A stretch of 40,037 bases of DNA. Source: Bacillota bacterium. GTDB lineage: Bacteria; Bacillota_I; Bacilli_A; RFN20; CAG-288. Made by a program: the position numbers and the translations under genes. The stretch spans positions 1-40,037 of the forward strand of contig JAEWSJ010000017.1 in the NCBI GenBank assembly GCA_023398335.1, written 5' to 3'. The stretch's first letter is position 1. Every line of letters starts with the position of its first letter. The notes under the pieces were generated by a model that had not been told where the DNA came from, made no database searches, and saw only the letters and a list, made by a program, of their open reading frames with translations. Shown here in pieces: positions 1-7,183 of the stretch.

Positions 1-68
1 ATTTTCAAGTAGTAACATAATGTACGTACGAATTTTTCAAGTTAAAAAAGCCAGATACGAAGCCAATT

Positions 69-136
69 TTCGGCATTACATCTAGCTTTTTTTGATTTTT
101 TGGCTTTTATTCTCTGGCAAACATGGGATATATCAC
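69..136 (-). repeat. IS91-type terminal (oriIS-like) segment, copy 1
   Basis: This 68-base block lies immediately downstream of the transposase gene and includes its stop codon (TCA at 133-135 on the plus strand). It recurs at 16348-16415 with 63 of 68 bases identical. In IS91/ISCR elements the replication origin end lies downstream of the transposase, so this is the likely oriIS end. Short inverted pairs are present: AGCCAA at 61-66 with TTGGCT at 100-105, and GCCAGA near 50 with TCTGGC near 115. Weaker similarity between the copies extends outward to about position 48. The exact terminus was not determined. Confidence 0.6.
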
Positions 137-1473
137 AAGTTTGGTTTTAATTCCATTCTTGTTCCACATGAGCATATCAACGGAGTATATCCATAGACAT
201 TTAATAAAGCATTTTCCCATTTTAAAAGAGATGACATCTTATTAATTTCTTTTTTACAAAATAGTTTTCTTTTTTTAGGTTCTGATTTTGTTTTGTTTGA
301 ATAGAAACCATAATAACGAATTTGTTGAAAACCTTTATCAGGAATATGTATTAACAATTTCGATAGAAACGAATCGACAGATTCATTAATAAATTGTCGT
401 CCGATTAGCTTTTCTTCATCTTCTTGTAAATCATCTTCATGCGGATCATAAAACCATTCAACAGTTTTAGCTTCTCTATTAAATTTAGTTATTCTATTTT
501 CACTAAGTGGAGGATGAGAGGCATATCTCGCAACATAGTTTGTTAATTCTTTCATTCCTGTTAATGAACAGTTATTCATTTGTGGTCCGTATATATAAAA
601 TCCTTTGTCATATTTTTTCTTCATACGCTTTATTAATCTATATACCTCATTTTTTTCTGAGGAAAAATGTTGCGATATATAATCGTATGTGTTTTTACAA
701 ACAATATTTCTAAACATTATTCTTATACAGTCATAATGAAAATATGAATACTTGCCAATACTTCCATCTTTTCTAACGTATCTTTCAGGTACGAGTGCAT
801 GAATATGAGGGTGCCATTTTAAGTCTCTTCCAAAAGTGTGTATAAAGGATATCATTCCAATTTGTCTTCCTTCACGGATATATTTGCTGTTTGAATTATT
901 ATAAAGATATCTATAAATACATTCGTATGATGATTGAAAAAGAACATTAAGCAAATATCTATGTTTTCTAAAAAGGTCTCTCATATCTGGAGGTAATGTA
1001 AAGACAAATTGTCTATGTGGAATATCAAGCAATTTCTTAGAAACTTCAACGCTTCTTTCATCACTATATTTTTTTCCACATGAAGAACAAAATCTTGATT
1101 TGCAAGTAAAAGATTGAACGTGAAATTCTCCACATTTTGGACATTCGTAATATGCAAACCCTTTTGTAAAGGTTCCACAATCAATTGAATCTTCAACCGC
1201 TTTAACTACTCCTTCTCTTGTAAGCTTCTTAGCGTATTTAATTTTAAAATCTTTCCAACACGCCATTAAAATATCCTGGATTTTAATTTTTCCACTATAC
1301 CTATTAGCTAATCTAATGTTATTAATTTTTCTAACTTCATTAACGTAAGTCTTATAACCAGCAAAACGAGCTTTATCTAATTGTTGCTTGTATTGTGACT
1401 GTTGATAAAAAGTGCCTTTCTTAAAATCTGAGTTAGGGAACATATGAAAATAATCTATCAAAAACCAACTCAA
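133..1473 (-). CDS. IS91-family HUH (Y2-type) transposase
   Basis: Rolling-circle transposase. Numbering from the longest ORF (a TTG start; the first ATG is at 1443 and neither has a clear ribosome binding site), an N-terminal zinc-binding domain has C111-x2-C114, C124, C129 and C132. The HUH metal site is HPHIH at 221-225, inside the typical block 'IHTFGRDLKWHPH'. The catalytic tyrosine block follows with Y313 and Y317 ('NYVARYASHPPLS'). A further Cys pair near the C-terminus (CSCG) closes a complete-looking protein of the long-N-terminus Firmicute subtype. The gene sits directly downstream of the defence operon terminator and shares its strand. The reading frame is intact, so the element may be active. 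The family call is firm; the start codon and the 5' end of the element are not. Confidence 0.88.
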   Translation of the reverse strand: MSWFLIDYFHMFPNSDFKKGTFYQQSQYKQQLDKARFAGYKTYVNEVRKINNIRLANRYSGKIKIQDILMACWKDFKIKYAKKLTREGVVKAVEDSIDCGTFTKGFAYYECPKCGEFHVQSFTCKSRFCSSCGKKYSDERSVEVSKKLLDIPHRQFVFTLPPDMRDLFRKHRYLLNVLFQSSYECIYRYLYNNSNSKYIREGRQIGMISFIHTFGRDLKWHPHIHALVPERYVRKDGSIGKYSYFHYDCIRIMFRNIVCKNTYDYISQHFSSEKNEVYRLIKRMKKKYDKGFYIYGPQMNNCSLTGMKELTNYVARYASHPPLSENRITKFNREAKTVEWFYDPHEDDLQEDEEKLIGRQFINESVDSFLSKLLIHIPDKGFQQIRYYGFYSNKTKSEPKKRKLFCKKEINKMSSLLKWENALLNVYGYTPLICSCGTRMELKPNL

Positions 1474-1479
1474 AATTAA

Positions 1480-1504
1480 AGCGTGAGTTTGTTTGACTCA
1501 CGCT
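1480..1504 (-). terminator. Rho-independent terminator after the ABC-3C operon
   Basis: Perfect 9-bp stem AGCGTGAGT/ACTCACGCT with a 7-base loop. Read on the minus strand it is followed by a T-rich run (TTTAATTTT). A second small palindrome (GTGAAAT/ATTTCAC, 1508-1523) lies just upstream of it in that direction. It fits the end of the operon that stops at 1556. It could also belong to the left end of the IS91 element, where hairpins are common. Confidence 0.7.
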
Positions 1505-1555
1505 AATGTGAAATTTATTTCACTTTTGTTCTTGCATTTATCGAAATAAATCAAA

Positions 1556-3358
1556 TTAATCTTCAAAGTCTAATAAGAATCCATATCTAGTTTCATTATC
1601 TTTGTTATGTGAGTAGTAATGGAATTTTATTCCATTAACATCATAATTAATATTAGGTAAATCTTTCTCATTTTCAATTATTATCAATTGGCTTTGATTC
1701 ATTGAGTTGACAAAGTATCGGTATATACCTTTTCTGATATTAGCTTCTTTATATTCATCTTTGCCAACATCTAATCCTAAAAGTGGAGTATCAATTACAT
1801 AGAAGAAGGGTTTAATTATTGCCTTATCATATAAATATTTTCTAAAGGCAAGTACAAGTATAGTATTATAAAAAGCAGTTAGTCCCTTTCCATTAGCACT
1901 TTTCGTATTTCCATTTATTTCAATATCAAATGATTTTAATGAAAAATGTGCTGTTTCATATTTTGGCAAATTACAACTTTTCAGTATATCTCTAATGATA
2001 GCAGTAATATCTTGCTCAAATGAAGATGGGAATAGTTCATGTGGCTTATAAACTGTCTTATGTTCTATTTTTTTATCGAGATTTGTTAAATCGTTATTCC
2101 AAGTATCAGTCATTAAACGCATAGAATTTAATTCTGAAGTCAACCTAATATATTGCTGAAAAGTATTAAGTTTGTATTTGAGATCTTGTTCTTGCTTTTT
2201 AAGGGAATCATTCACTTCATGACTGAGCTGTTTGTATTCTTCTTTTAATTCAGTAATCTTAGCCAGTGTCTGCTCTTTTTCAAATAAAACATCGTTTTTG
2301 GAATCTTTCAGATCATTTAATTGGTTTTTAATTCTTATTATTTCACTACTAATTGAATCTATGTTTGTCTTTGGTATTTCTTCATGAAAATGATTATTAC
2401 AAAATGGACAAATACTATTTTCTTGGCTGTTTTGAACAATAGATGTACTTTCAACGATAAATGATAACCGCTTAATATCTGATAAGTACTGAGATTCAAG
2501 AGAATTATATCTATTTAGAATTATATCGCAATCAGTAATAGATTCATTCATTTCATTAATTGAATTAAGTATTTGTTTTCCATTTGTGATGGATTGTTCA
2601 ATTTTATTTTGGATTATAGATAATTCATTTGACAAGTTATCTATAGTTTCGGTTGGATTTATGCTGTCTGATAAGATACAAGGATTATTTTTGATTTCGT
2701 CAACTCTGCTTTGAATCTCGGTAATTTTAGCGTTTATATAATCTTTAACTGCCGTTTTCTTAGCTCTTTTAATGGTGTCTTTTTCATCAGGATCATAGTT
2801 TGAAAAATCTTGTTCATATAAAAGATAGAGTAAATGTGATAAAAAGTATGTTCTATTAGTAGTTTCTTTAGGAAGAATAATAGATAAATCACGTTCAGTG
2901 TCTTTTTCATAAATCATTAACATATGAATAAAAGATCTAAGTGTAAAACGTTTCATTTCACAATTTTTATTATACGGCACTTTGAATGGTTCGTTGATTC
3001 CAAGCAATTTTAAAAATACATTATTTATAGGTGATTCTGAGTCTAAATCTATGAAATATGTGCCACTTTTTACTGATGGCAAATCACTATCAACGATTAT
3101 TTTATCGCTATTTAAATTTCTTGAAAAAACAATTGAGTTTTCATCATAAGATATAATCATTTCAAAATGCGTATAACCTGTATTAGCTTTTATATCAAGA
3201 TTTTTTGATCCAAAAATATAATTTATAATCTTAAAAATATAAGTTTTACCAGTATTAGAAGCTCCGTAAATTATGGATAATTTAGGTGAAAATTCAATCA
3301 TTGAGTCCCGTTTGTTTTTTCCTTTTGCTATTATCTGCTTGATAAATATATTGTTCAT
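1556..3358 (-). CDS. Rad50/SMC-like ATPase of an ABC-three-component-type defence system
   Basis: A 600-aa ABC-class ATPase. Walker A is GASNTGKT at residues 32-39. A long coiled-coil region spans about residues 190-440 and contains a zinc-hook-like CPFC at 317-320. The C-terminal half carries the signature-like segment followed by Walker B/D-loop 'FYVIDTPLLGLD' (D523). This head-coil-hook-coil-head plan is that of Rad50-like ATPases, here compact. It is the last gene of a three-gene minus-strand operon: the preceding gene stops 13 bases upstream and its TGA overlaps the ribosome binding site GTGAGGAA. In ABC-3C systems such an ATPase is thought to sense nucleic acid or invasion and drive the partner effector. 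The ATPase class is secure. The ABC-3C assignment rests on its two small partners. Confidence 0.8.
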   Translation of the reverse strand: MNNIFIKQIIAKGKNKRDSMIEFSPKLSIIYGASNTGKTYIFKIINYIFGSKNLDIKANTGYTHFEMIISYDENSIVFSRNLNSDKIIVDSDLPSVKSGTYFIDLDSESPINNVFLKLLGINEPFKVPYNKNCEMKRFTLRSFIHMLMIYEKDTERDLSIILPKETTNRTYFLSHLLYLLYEQDFSNYDPDEKDTIKRAKKTAVKDYINAKITEIQSRVDEIKNNPCILSDSINPTETIDNLSNELSIIQNKIEQSITNGKQILNSINEMNESITDCDIILNRYNSLESQYLSDIKRLSFIVESTSIVQNSQENSICPFCNNHFHEEIPKTNIDSISSEIIRIKNQLNDLKDSKNDVLFEKEQTLAKITELKEEYKQLSHEVNDSLKKQEQDLKYKLNTFQQYIRLTSELNSMRLMTDTWNNDLTNLDKKIEHKTVYKPHELFPSSFEQDITAIIRDILKSCNLPKYETAHFSLKSFDIEINGNTKSANGKGLTAFYNTILVLAFRKYLYDKAIIKPFFYVIDTPLLGLDVGKDEYKEANIRKGIYRYFVNSMNQSQLIIIENEKDLPNINYDVNGIKFHYYSHNKDNETRYGFLLDFED

Positions 3359-3371
3359 AGTTTCTTATTCC

Positions 3372-3803
3372 TCACTTTCTCTTATGATTGAGAATCATCC
3401 CAATAATTTTAGTATCACTAAAACCTTTAGTTGCTGAGAGTACTATTTCAGCACTTTTTTTGTATTCATGACTATATGTTGAAGTAGTAGATGAAATTAC
3501 AGATAACCCGTTTTGATTTATTTTATAGGATAATCCATTTGTACTAGATACCAATTTAACAAGACTGTTTCTAACTAGATACGTAATAGCCTCGCTTATA
3601 ATATTGCGTCTTGATGACAATTCACTTAAAAAATAGGGGTTCTCACCATGCAAATTATGATCAGTTAGATTAAATGAACTACCATAAGTAATTATCAAGT
3701 CTAGAGCAGAAATGGTATCAATAGTTTTTGGCTCATCAGTTAGTGATAGTAGAATGAGAATTCTTAGAGCTAATTCATATTTTAAGTTATATATGCTATT
3801 CAT
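3372..3803 (-). CDS. Small 'middle component' of the ABC-three-component system
   Basis: A 143-aa protein starting MNSIYNLKYELALR. This ATG (3801-3803) is preferred over the upstream in-frame ATG because GAGGTGG lies six bases before it and the start overlaps the TAG of the upstream gene by 8 bases (3796-3803), typical of translational coupling. The predicted fold is mostly helical with a winged-helix-like pattern: an N-terminal 'RILILLSL' helix, a central block 'LSSRRNIISEAITYLVRNSLVKL' shortened here, and a beta-hairpin wing near residues 88-100. Size, position between an effector-like protein and a Rad50-like ATPase, and the El-rr-i-eal-L-gLv pattern resemble ABC-3C middle components (MC2-like). 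The exact family number is not certain. Confidence 0.65.
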   Translation of the reverse strand: MNSIYNLKYELALRILILLSLTDEPKTIDTISALDLIITYGSSFNLTDHNLHGENPYFLSELSSRRNIISEAITYLVRNSLVKLVSSTNGLSYKINQNGLSVISSTTSTYSHEYKKSAEIVLSATKGFSDTKIIGMILNHKRK

Positions 3804-4791
3804 TTTCCACCTCAACCCAAGAATGAATTTTGCCTTCATTTACTAGAATATGGCAAATTCCTTTTCTTTCTTCTGATGTTATAAAGCCTTTGATGTTTAA
3901 AATTATGGAGCTATTAAGACTTGCTTTAATTGCCATATTTAGAACATTGTTGATTCTATGATAGCCATCTTTAACATCTAAATCATAATATGTCTCTTCA
4001 ACAGCTGACCATATTTCATTTTCAAGCATTTTGAAATGTTCATCGCCATCTTCAAAAATATCTCTGACTGAACGTTTAACTGCTTCAGCACTTAAATAGC
4101 TTTTACGTTGCCTTTTAAAATGAGCGAATAGTTCTTTACTTTCTTGAAGTTCCTTTATGGTAGTGATTTCTTTATCTAATATTTGACTGTAGGCTTTCAA
4201 TAGTTCTTTTACATATGGAAGTTCTTCATTTTCTGAAGAAATATCAGCAATTGTAAATGGTAATTTAATACAATGACTTTCAATGTACATACAGTTATCT
4301 TTTATATATGCATCTTTGAACGCATCTTTATCTAAGGTTTTAACTAATATTTTTTGAAGCGGAGGATAAGTCTCTTTATTGCCATTGGAGATGTCTTTTA
4401 TGATTTTGGCAAGTAAATCCGCCAAAGTCGAAACTATATCTTCTTCACCATCTTCAATTTCAATTTCAAATCTAAATTCTCGTATTTTATCCTTGAAGTC
4501 TTCAAAATCATCACATCTTTCAATGAAGAAATCGCTTAGCTTATCTTTATCATACAAATTATATAGTTCAGAAGCACATGTTCTCGACATATTAGTAGCA
4601 CCATTACAAATGCTTCTTAGTGTTTCATCATTATCATAGTACTTTTCAATTGGGCTAAATTCAATGTCCTTTGACAGTTCATTTTTATATGGGTCTCTAA
4701 TGAAACTATCAAAAATGGCACGGAAATAACCAGCGTTACTTGATTCACTTTTCAATCTAGATATCATTTTAAAATAATCACAAAAATTCAT
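3796..4791 (-). CDS. ABC-three-component C-terminal-domain protein (putative effector)
   Basis: A 331-aa, acidic, largely helical protein that opens the operon. The last ~110 residues carry the pattern 'FKRQRKSYLSAEAVKRSVRD' followed by a conserved-looking tail 'KGICHILVNEGKIHSWVE'. I associate this with the C-terminal domains that define the third component of ABC-3C systems. The N-terminal ~150 residues show no nuclease, protease or NADase motif that I recognise, so its activity is unknown. No transmembrane segment is evident. The ribosome binding site before 4791 is weak (GGCGGT). It overlaps the next gene by 8 bases. Function as the effector is inferred from system architecture, not from a catalytic motif. 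Confidence 0.6.
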   Translation of the reverse strand: MNFCDYFKMISRLKSESSNAGYFRAIFDSFIRDPYKNELSKDIEFSPIEKYYDNDETLRSICNGATNMSRTCASELYNLYDKDKLSDFFIERCDDFEDFKDKIREFRFEIEIEDGEEDIVSTLADLLAKIIKDISNGNKETYPPLQKILVKTLDKDAFKDAYIKDNCMYIESHCIKLPFTIADISSENEELPYVKELLKAYSQILDKEITTIKELQESKELFAHFKRQRKSYLSAEAVKRSVRDIFEDGDEHFKMLENEIWSAVEETYYDLDVKDGYHRINNVLNMAIKASLNSSIILNIKGFITSEERKGICHILVNEGKIHSWVEVENE

Positions 4792-4894
4792 ATTTTTACC
4801 GCCATATCCTGATATTCGTCCAGTTTTATTCTGGGAGATTTTTGAGCTTAATTTATAATTGGGTTGTAGAAAAAAGAGCTCGTTTATACAACAA

Positions 4895-4923
4895 ATAATA
4901 CTCTAAAACTACATTTTTTACAA
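4895..4923 (-). promoter_or_regulatory. Candidate promoter of the ABC-3C operon
   Basis: On the minus strand, -35 TTGTAA (4923-4918), a 17-base spacer and -10 TATTAT (4900-4895). The predicted start leaves a leader of about 97 bases before the first gene at 4791. The surrounding 4840-4950 stretch holds several TTGTAGA/TCTACAA-like repeats shared with the divergent 49-aa ORF, so joint control is possible. Motif reading only. Confidence 0.4.
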
Positions 4924-4965
4924 TGATTATATGTTTTTTTGTAGAGTCAAACGAAAGGAGAACAA

Positions 4966-5115
4966 ATGGTAACTATTAAGAATGGTGAAGGTAAGACTGT
5001 ATGTAAAGTCGATGCCACTACAAAAGTGATTGAGATAGTAAAGAAATGCTATAAGACAATTATTATTTTTTTACCTGATGATACTTACAAAGTTGAAAAT
5101 GTGAAGGTTAACTAA
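4966..5115 (+). CDS. 49-aa small ORF of unknown function
   Basis: Begins MVTIKNGEGKTVCK after a good ribosome binding site (GAAAGGAG, six bases before the ATG) and ends '...VENVKVN' at TAA 5113-5115. It has its own downstream terminator (5131-5179), so it appears to be a genuine monocistronic small gene at the head of the toxin island, divergent from the ABC-3C operon. The composition is mixed (two Cys, a hydrophobic IIIFL stretch) with no signal peptide or transmembrane helix. I do not recognise it. Confidence 0.6.
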   Translation: MVTIKNGEGKTVCKVDATTKVIEIVKKCYKTIIIFLPDDTYKVENVKVN

Positions 5116-5130
5116 CCTACAAAGAACCGC

Positions 5131-5179
5131 AAGACGGGCAATTATGAATCGATTGATTCAAGATAGGCTCGTCTTTTTA
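5131..5179 (+). terminator. Rho-independent terminator after the 49-aa ORF
   Basis: Stem AAGACGGGC (5131-5139) with GCTCGTCTT (5167-5175, one G-U pair), followed by TTTTT. The loop contains an inner hairpin GAATC-GATT-GATTC. Because a terminator lies here, the in-frame ATG at 5144 cannot plausibly be the start of the next gene. Confidence 0.75.
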
Positions 5180-5189
5180 TATGAATTCA

Positions 5190-5234
5190 CCCCCCTCAAA
5201 AGGGCGGCCTATCTTCCCAATACAAGTGAGGGGA
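5190..5234 (+). promoter_or_regulatory. Duplicated CCCCCC-N17-CTTCCCA element, copy 1 (upstream of the sigma-like gene)
   Basis: CCCCCC at 5190-5195, then 17 bases, CTTCCCA at 5213-5219, then a Shine-Dalgarno-containing tail (GTGAGGGGAG, ending 5234). The same arrangement with identical spacing recurs at 5671-5716. It sits just after the terminator at 5179, where a new transcript must begin. Readings: an alternative promoter (-35/-10 spacing of 17), or a C-rich anti-Shine-Dalgarno element (CCCCTCA can pair with TGAGGGG). Confidence 0.5.
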
Positions 5235-5248
5235 GAAATGCATATGAA

Positions 5249-5665
5249 ATGAAGAAAGTTAAATATCAGGTATCAATTAAATCCTTTATCTGGGTCGAAG
5301 TTAATTCTGCTGAAGATGAAAAGCTAATCAAAGACTTAAATAATGAGTTTGATAAGGCTAAAAAGCAAGATCGAACGTATAAGAAAAATACGATATCAAC
5401 TGACAAATTATTTGATGAGTTTCTGTATGAAATTTCTGACTCTAGTCCATCGATACTAGAAAAACTAATTCAAAAGGAACGAAAACTAGAAGTTCGTAAA
5501 GCAGTTAATGTTATTCCTAAAAGACAAAAAGAGGTTATCATGGAACATTTCTATGAAAATAAGTCATTACGTAAGATTGCTCGTGAAAAGAAACTAAATG
5601 ATAAGACAGTTAGAGAAAGTTATCATTCAGCCATATCTAATTTACGAAAGCGGATCAAAAAATGA
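5249..5665 (+). CDS. Sigma-70 region-4-like transcription regulator
   Basis: A 138-aa protein beginning MKKVKYQVSIKSFIWVEV. The ATG at 5249 is chosen over the longer frame from 5144 because the upstream part overlaps a terminator and the repeat element, and AGGGGAG lies at 5229-5235. Residues ~75-138 form a sigma region-4-type helix-turn-helix: 'VIPKRQKEVIMEHFYENKS' then 'LRKIAREKKLNDKTVRE'. No region 2 is present, so it is either a minimal sigma-like factor or an ArpU/phage-late-type activator. A four-codon ORF (ATG at 5238) ends in TGA overlapping the start, a possible coupling device. It heads the holin/toxin gene set and is the obvious candidate regulator. Confidence 0.75.
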   Translation: MKKVKYQVSIKSFIWVEVNSAEDEKLIKDLNNEFDKAKKQDRTYKKNTISTDKLFDEFLYEISDSSPSILEKLIQKERKLEVRKAVNVIPKRQKEVIMEHFYENKSLRKIAREKKLNDKTVRESYHSAISNLRKRIKK

Positions 5666-5670
5666 TTAGT

Positions 5671-5716
5671 CCCCCCTTAAATGGAGTTATTAACTTCCCA
5701 GTACTAGTGAAAGGAG
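5671..5716 (+). promoter_or_regulatory. Duplicated CCCCCC-N17-CTTCCCA element, copy 2 (upstream of the holin/toxin operon)
   Basis: CCCCCC at 5671-5676, 17 bases, CTTCCCA at 5694-5700, then GTACTAGTGAAAGGAG. Over the CTTCCCA-to-GGAG part it matches copy 1 at 19 of 23 positions, and the spacing is the same. It lies six bases after the stop codon of the sigma-like gene. As a promoter it would start the operon 5726-15396; as an RNA element its CCCCCTT could partly mask AAGGAGG. Confidence 0.5.
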
Positions 5717-5725
5717 GTGATGTAT

Positions 5726-6025
5726 ATGGAAGTTGGTATTGCAGTAACAATTGTAGGATTATGTGCTTCGCTATCAAGTATTGTGTTTGCTTTCTTAGCG
5801 TTTAAAAGAAGTGAGAAACAAGAACATAAGGTTGAAGGTAAAAGTGAAGGCTTAATTCTATCTGATATTGGTTACATCAAAGCTTGCGTAGATCGGATGG
5901 AAAAGAATCTAAACACAGTAGATGAACGATATCGAAATGTTGTAGAACGACTAGCTAAGGTCGAAGAAAGCTTAGCCAATGCTCAAAAAAGAGTAGATGA
6001 AATCATAGTTCAAAAAGGAGGATAA
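5726..6025 (+). CDS. Membrane-anchored coiled-coil protein, phage lysis-cassette type
   Basis: A 99-aa protein starting MEVGIAVTIVGLC, after a perfect ribosome binding site (AAGGAGGTG). Three more codons are open upstream, but ATG 5726 has the best spacing. One N-terminal transmembrane helix spans residues ~4-26. A charged heptad-patterned helix (~40-96) follows, with segments such as VVERLAKVEESLANAQKRV. This plan resembles the small XhlA-like or accessory proteins next to phage holins, although XhlA itself carries its helix at the other end. It ends four bases before the holin start, consistent with co-translation. Likely partner or regulator of the holin; the specific role is inferred from position. 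Confidence 0.65.
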   Translation: MEVGIAVTIVGLCASLSSIVFAFLAFKRSEKQEHKVEGKSEGLILSDIGYIKACVDRMEKNLNTVDERYRNVVERLAKVEESLANAQKRVDEIIVQKGG

Positions 6026-6029
6026 AAAT

Positions 6030-6314
6030 ATGGACTACATGAGCGTACCTATTATAGTTGTATGTTGCTATTTAATAGGTGAAATTTACAAAGCGATATT
6101 TGTAAAGAAACAAGAAGCATACAAACTAATTCCTATTATTCTTTCTATCCTAGGAGGATTAATTGGAATACTTATATATTTCACAAATCCTGAAATGATC
6201 TTTAATGCTAATAATGCTTGGATTGCTCTAGGTATTGGAATTGTGAGTGGAGCATCATCAACAGGTGCTAACCAAATAGTTAAACAATTATTTGTTAAAA
6301 AGGAGGTGAAATAA
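6030..6314 (+). CDS. Phage-type holin (Hol44/phage_holin_5_2-like)
   Basis: A 94-aa membrane protein with three hydrophobic segments: residues ~5-22 (VPIIVVCCYLIGEIYKAIF), ~32-52 (IPIILSILGGLIGILIYF) and ~63-82 (WIALGIGIVSGASSTGANQ). The pattern G-I-V-S-G-x-x-S-T-G-A-N-Q near the C-terminus is characteristic of a Firmicute phage holin family. Holins form membrane pores that release proteins or endolysins. It is preceded by AAGGAGG and followed two bases later by the next gene, whose ribosome binding site lies within its 3' end. No endolysin is encoded nearby. In this context it is the best candidate exporter for the Rhs protein, which has no signal peptide. Confidence 0.78.
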   Translation: MDYMSVPIIVVCCYLIGEIYKAIFVKKQEAYKLIPIILSILGGLIGILIYFTNPEMIFNANNAWIALGIGIVSGASSTGANQIVKQLFVKKEVK

Positions 6315-6316
6315 AC

Positions 6317-7183
6317 ATGTTTCGAAGGACAAAAGGAGACTACAATCCGAAGATTGATTATAAGTCAATCTATTTCTTAAATCCATTATTAGATAGTAAG
6401 AAAAACTATTATGAGACTGTTAATATTTTCAAAAAGAGAGCGAACTGTGTCTCTGAGCAAGGCAAGTGGTTTACTAAGTTAAATAATGCTTTTACTTACT
6501 TATTAGATCATGAACTCATGAGTAAGGGAACTTTTGAATATTTGGCTCGGCAGTTTGAAACCACAATTGACTATAAAATTACAAGCGACATCATTTCCCA
6601 ACACTTAGAGATCAGCAATGATGATGTAGCTTATGAAGCAACATGGTTACTACAAAAGATTACGTATAAAAAGCCCCTAAACGAATATTCGGATATTATG
6701 GCTGTAATCATGTTTAATGCGTTATTAAAAACTCAGGGATATATTCCAATTATTTTTCTTAATGATTACTTTGGCTTTATCAAGCGAATGATTGAGTCTA
6801 ATATTACTGTTCATTCATTAAAGAATTTGTTGTCAATATATACGGACTTATCATTCAAGTACGACAAGAAGTATGAAGAACTTTCAAAACAAGAAATTAT
6901 TACTCTAATTGTGAATAATAGAAACGAATTGTCCCATCTTTATGGCGTAAAAGCTATTTGGTTATATGGATCTTTTGTAAGAGATGAAGCAAATGAATAT
7001 AGCGATATTGACTTATATGTTGATTTGGAAGATGGAAAAACTGAAGAGACTTTGGTAGGATTGAAAACTTATCTAGAGTCTCTGCTTGGAAGAAGTGTAG
7101 ATATGGCACTTGAAAGTAAAGTTAACAAAAGTTTAGAAAGCAATGGTTTAAAAGAAAGAGAGGTAATATTTGATGATCGTTAA
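6317..7183 (+). CDS. Nucleotidyltransferase-fold protein with a possible degenerate Fic-like N-terminal half
   Basis: A 288-aa protein with start and strong ribosome binding site (AGGAGGTGA) overlapping the holin gene end. The C-terminal ~90 residues are a MNT/Pol-beta nucleotidyltransferase: 'WLYGSFVRDEANEYSDIDLY' with G218-S219, carboxylates D230 and D232, and a third Asp (D262) in 'SVDMAL'. This implies transfer of a nucleotide to a protein or small molecule. The N-terminal ~190 residues include 'IMAVIMFNALLKTQGYIPII', which resembles the helix after the Fic active site, but HPFxxGNGR is absent, so any Fic relationship is structural guesswork. It is followed by a second nucleotidyltransferase-fold gene overlapping by 11 bases. 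Neither partner HEPN nor antitoxin is seen. Confidence 0.7.
   Translation: MFRRTKGDYNPKIDYKSIYFLNPLLDSKKNYYETVNIFKKRANCVSEQGKWFTKLNNAFTYLLDHELMSKGTFEYLARQFETTIDYKITSDIISQHLEISNDDVAYEATWLLQKITYKKPLNEYSDIMAVIMFNALLKTQGYIPIIFLNDYFGFIKRMIESNITVHSLKNLLSIYTDLSFKYDKKYEELSKQEIITLIVNNRNELSHLYGVKAIWLYGSFVRDEANEYSDIDLYVDLEDGKTEETLVGLKTYLESLLGRSVDMALESKVNKSLESNGLKEREVIFDDR

Noticed and set aside
5144..5248. N-terminal extension of the sigma-like gene from ATG 5144
   Set aside because: It would start inside a strong terminator loop and read through the duplicated regulatory element. ATG 5249 begins where family-like sequence starts.
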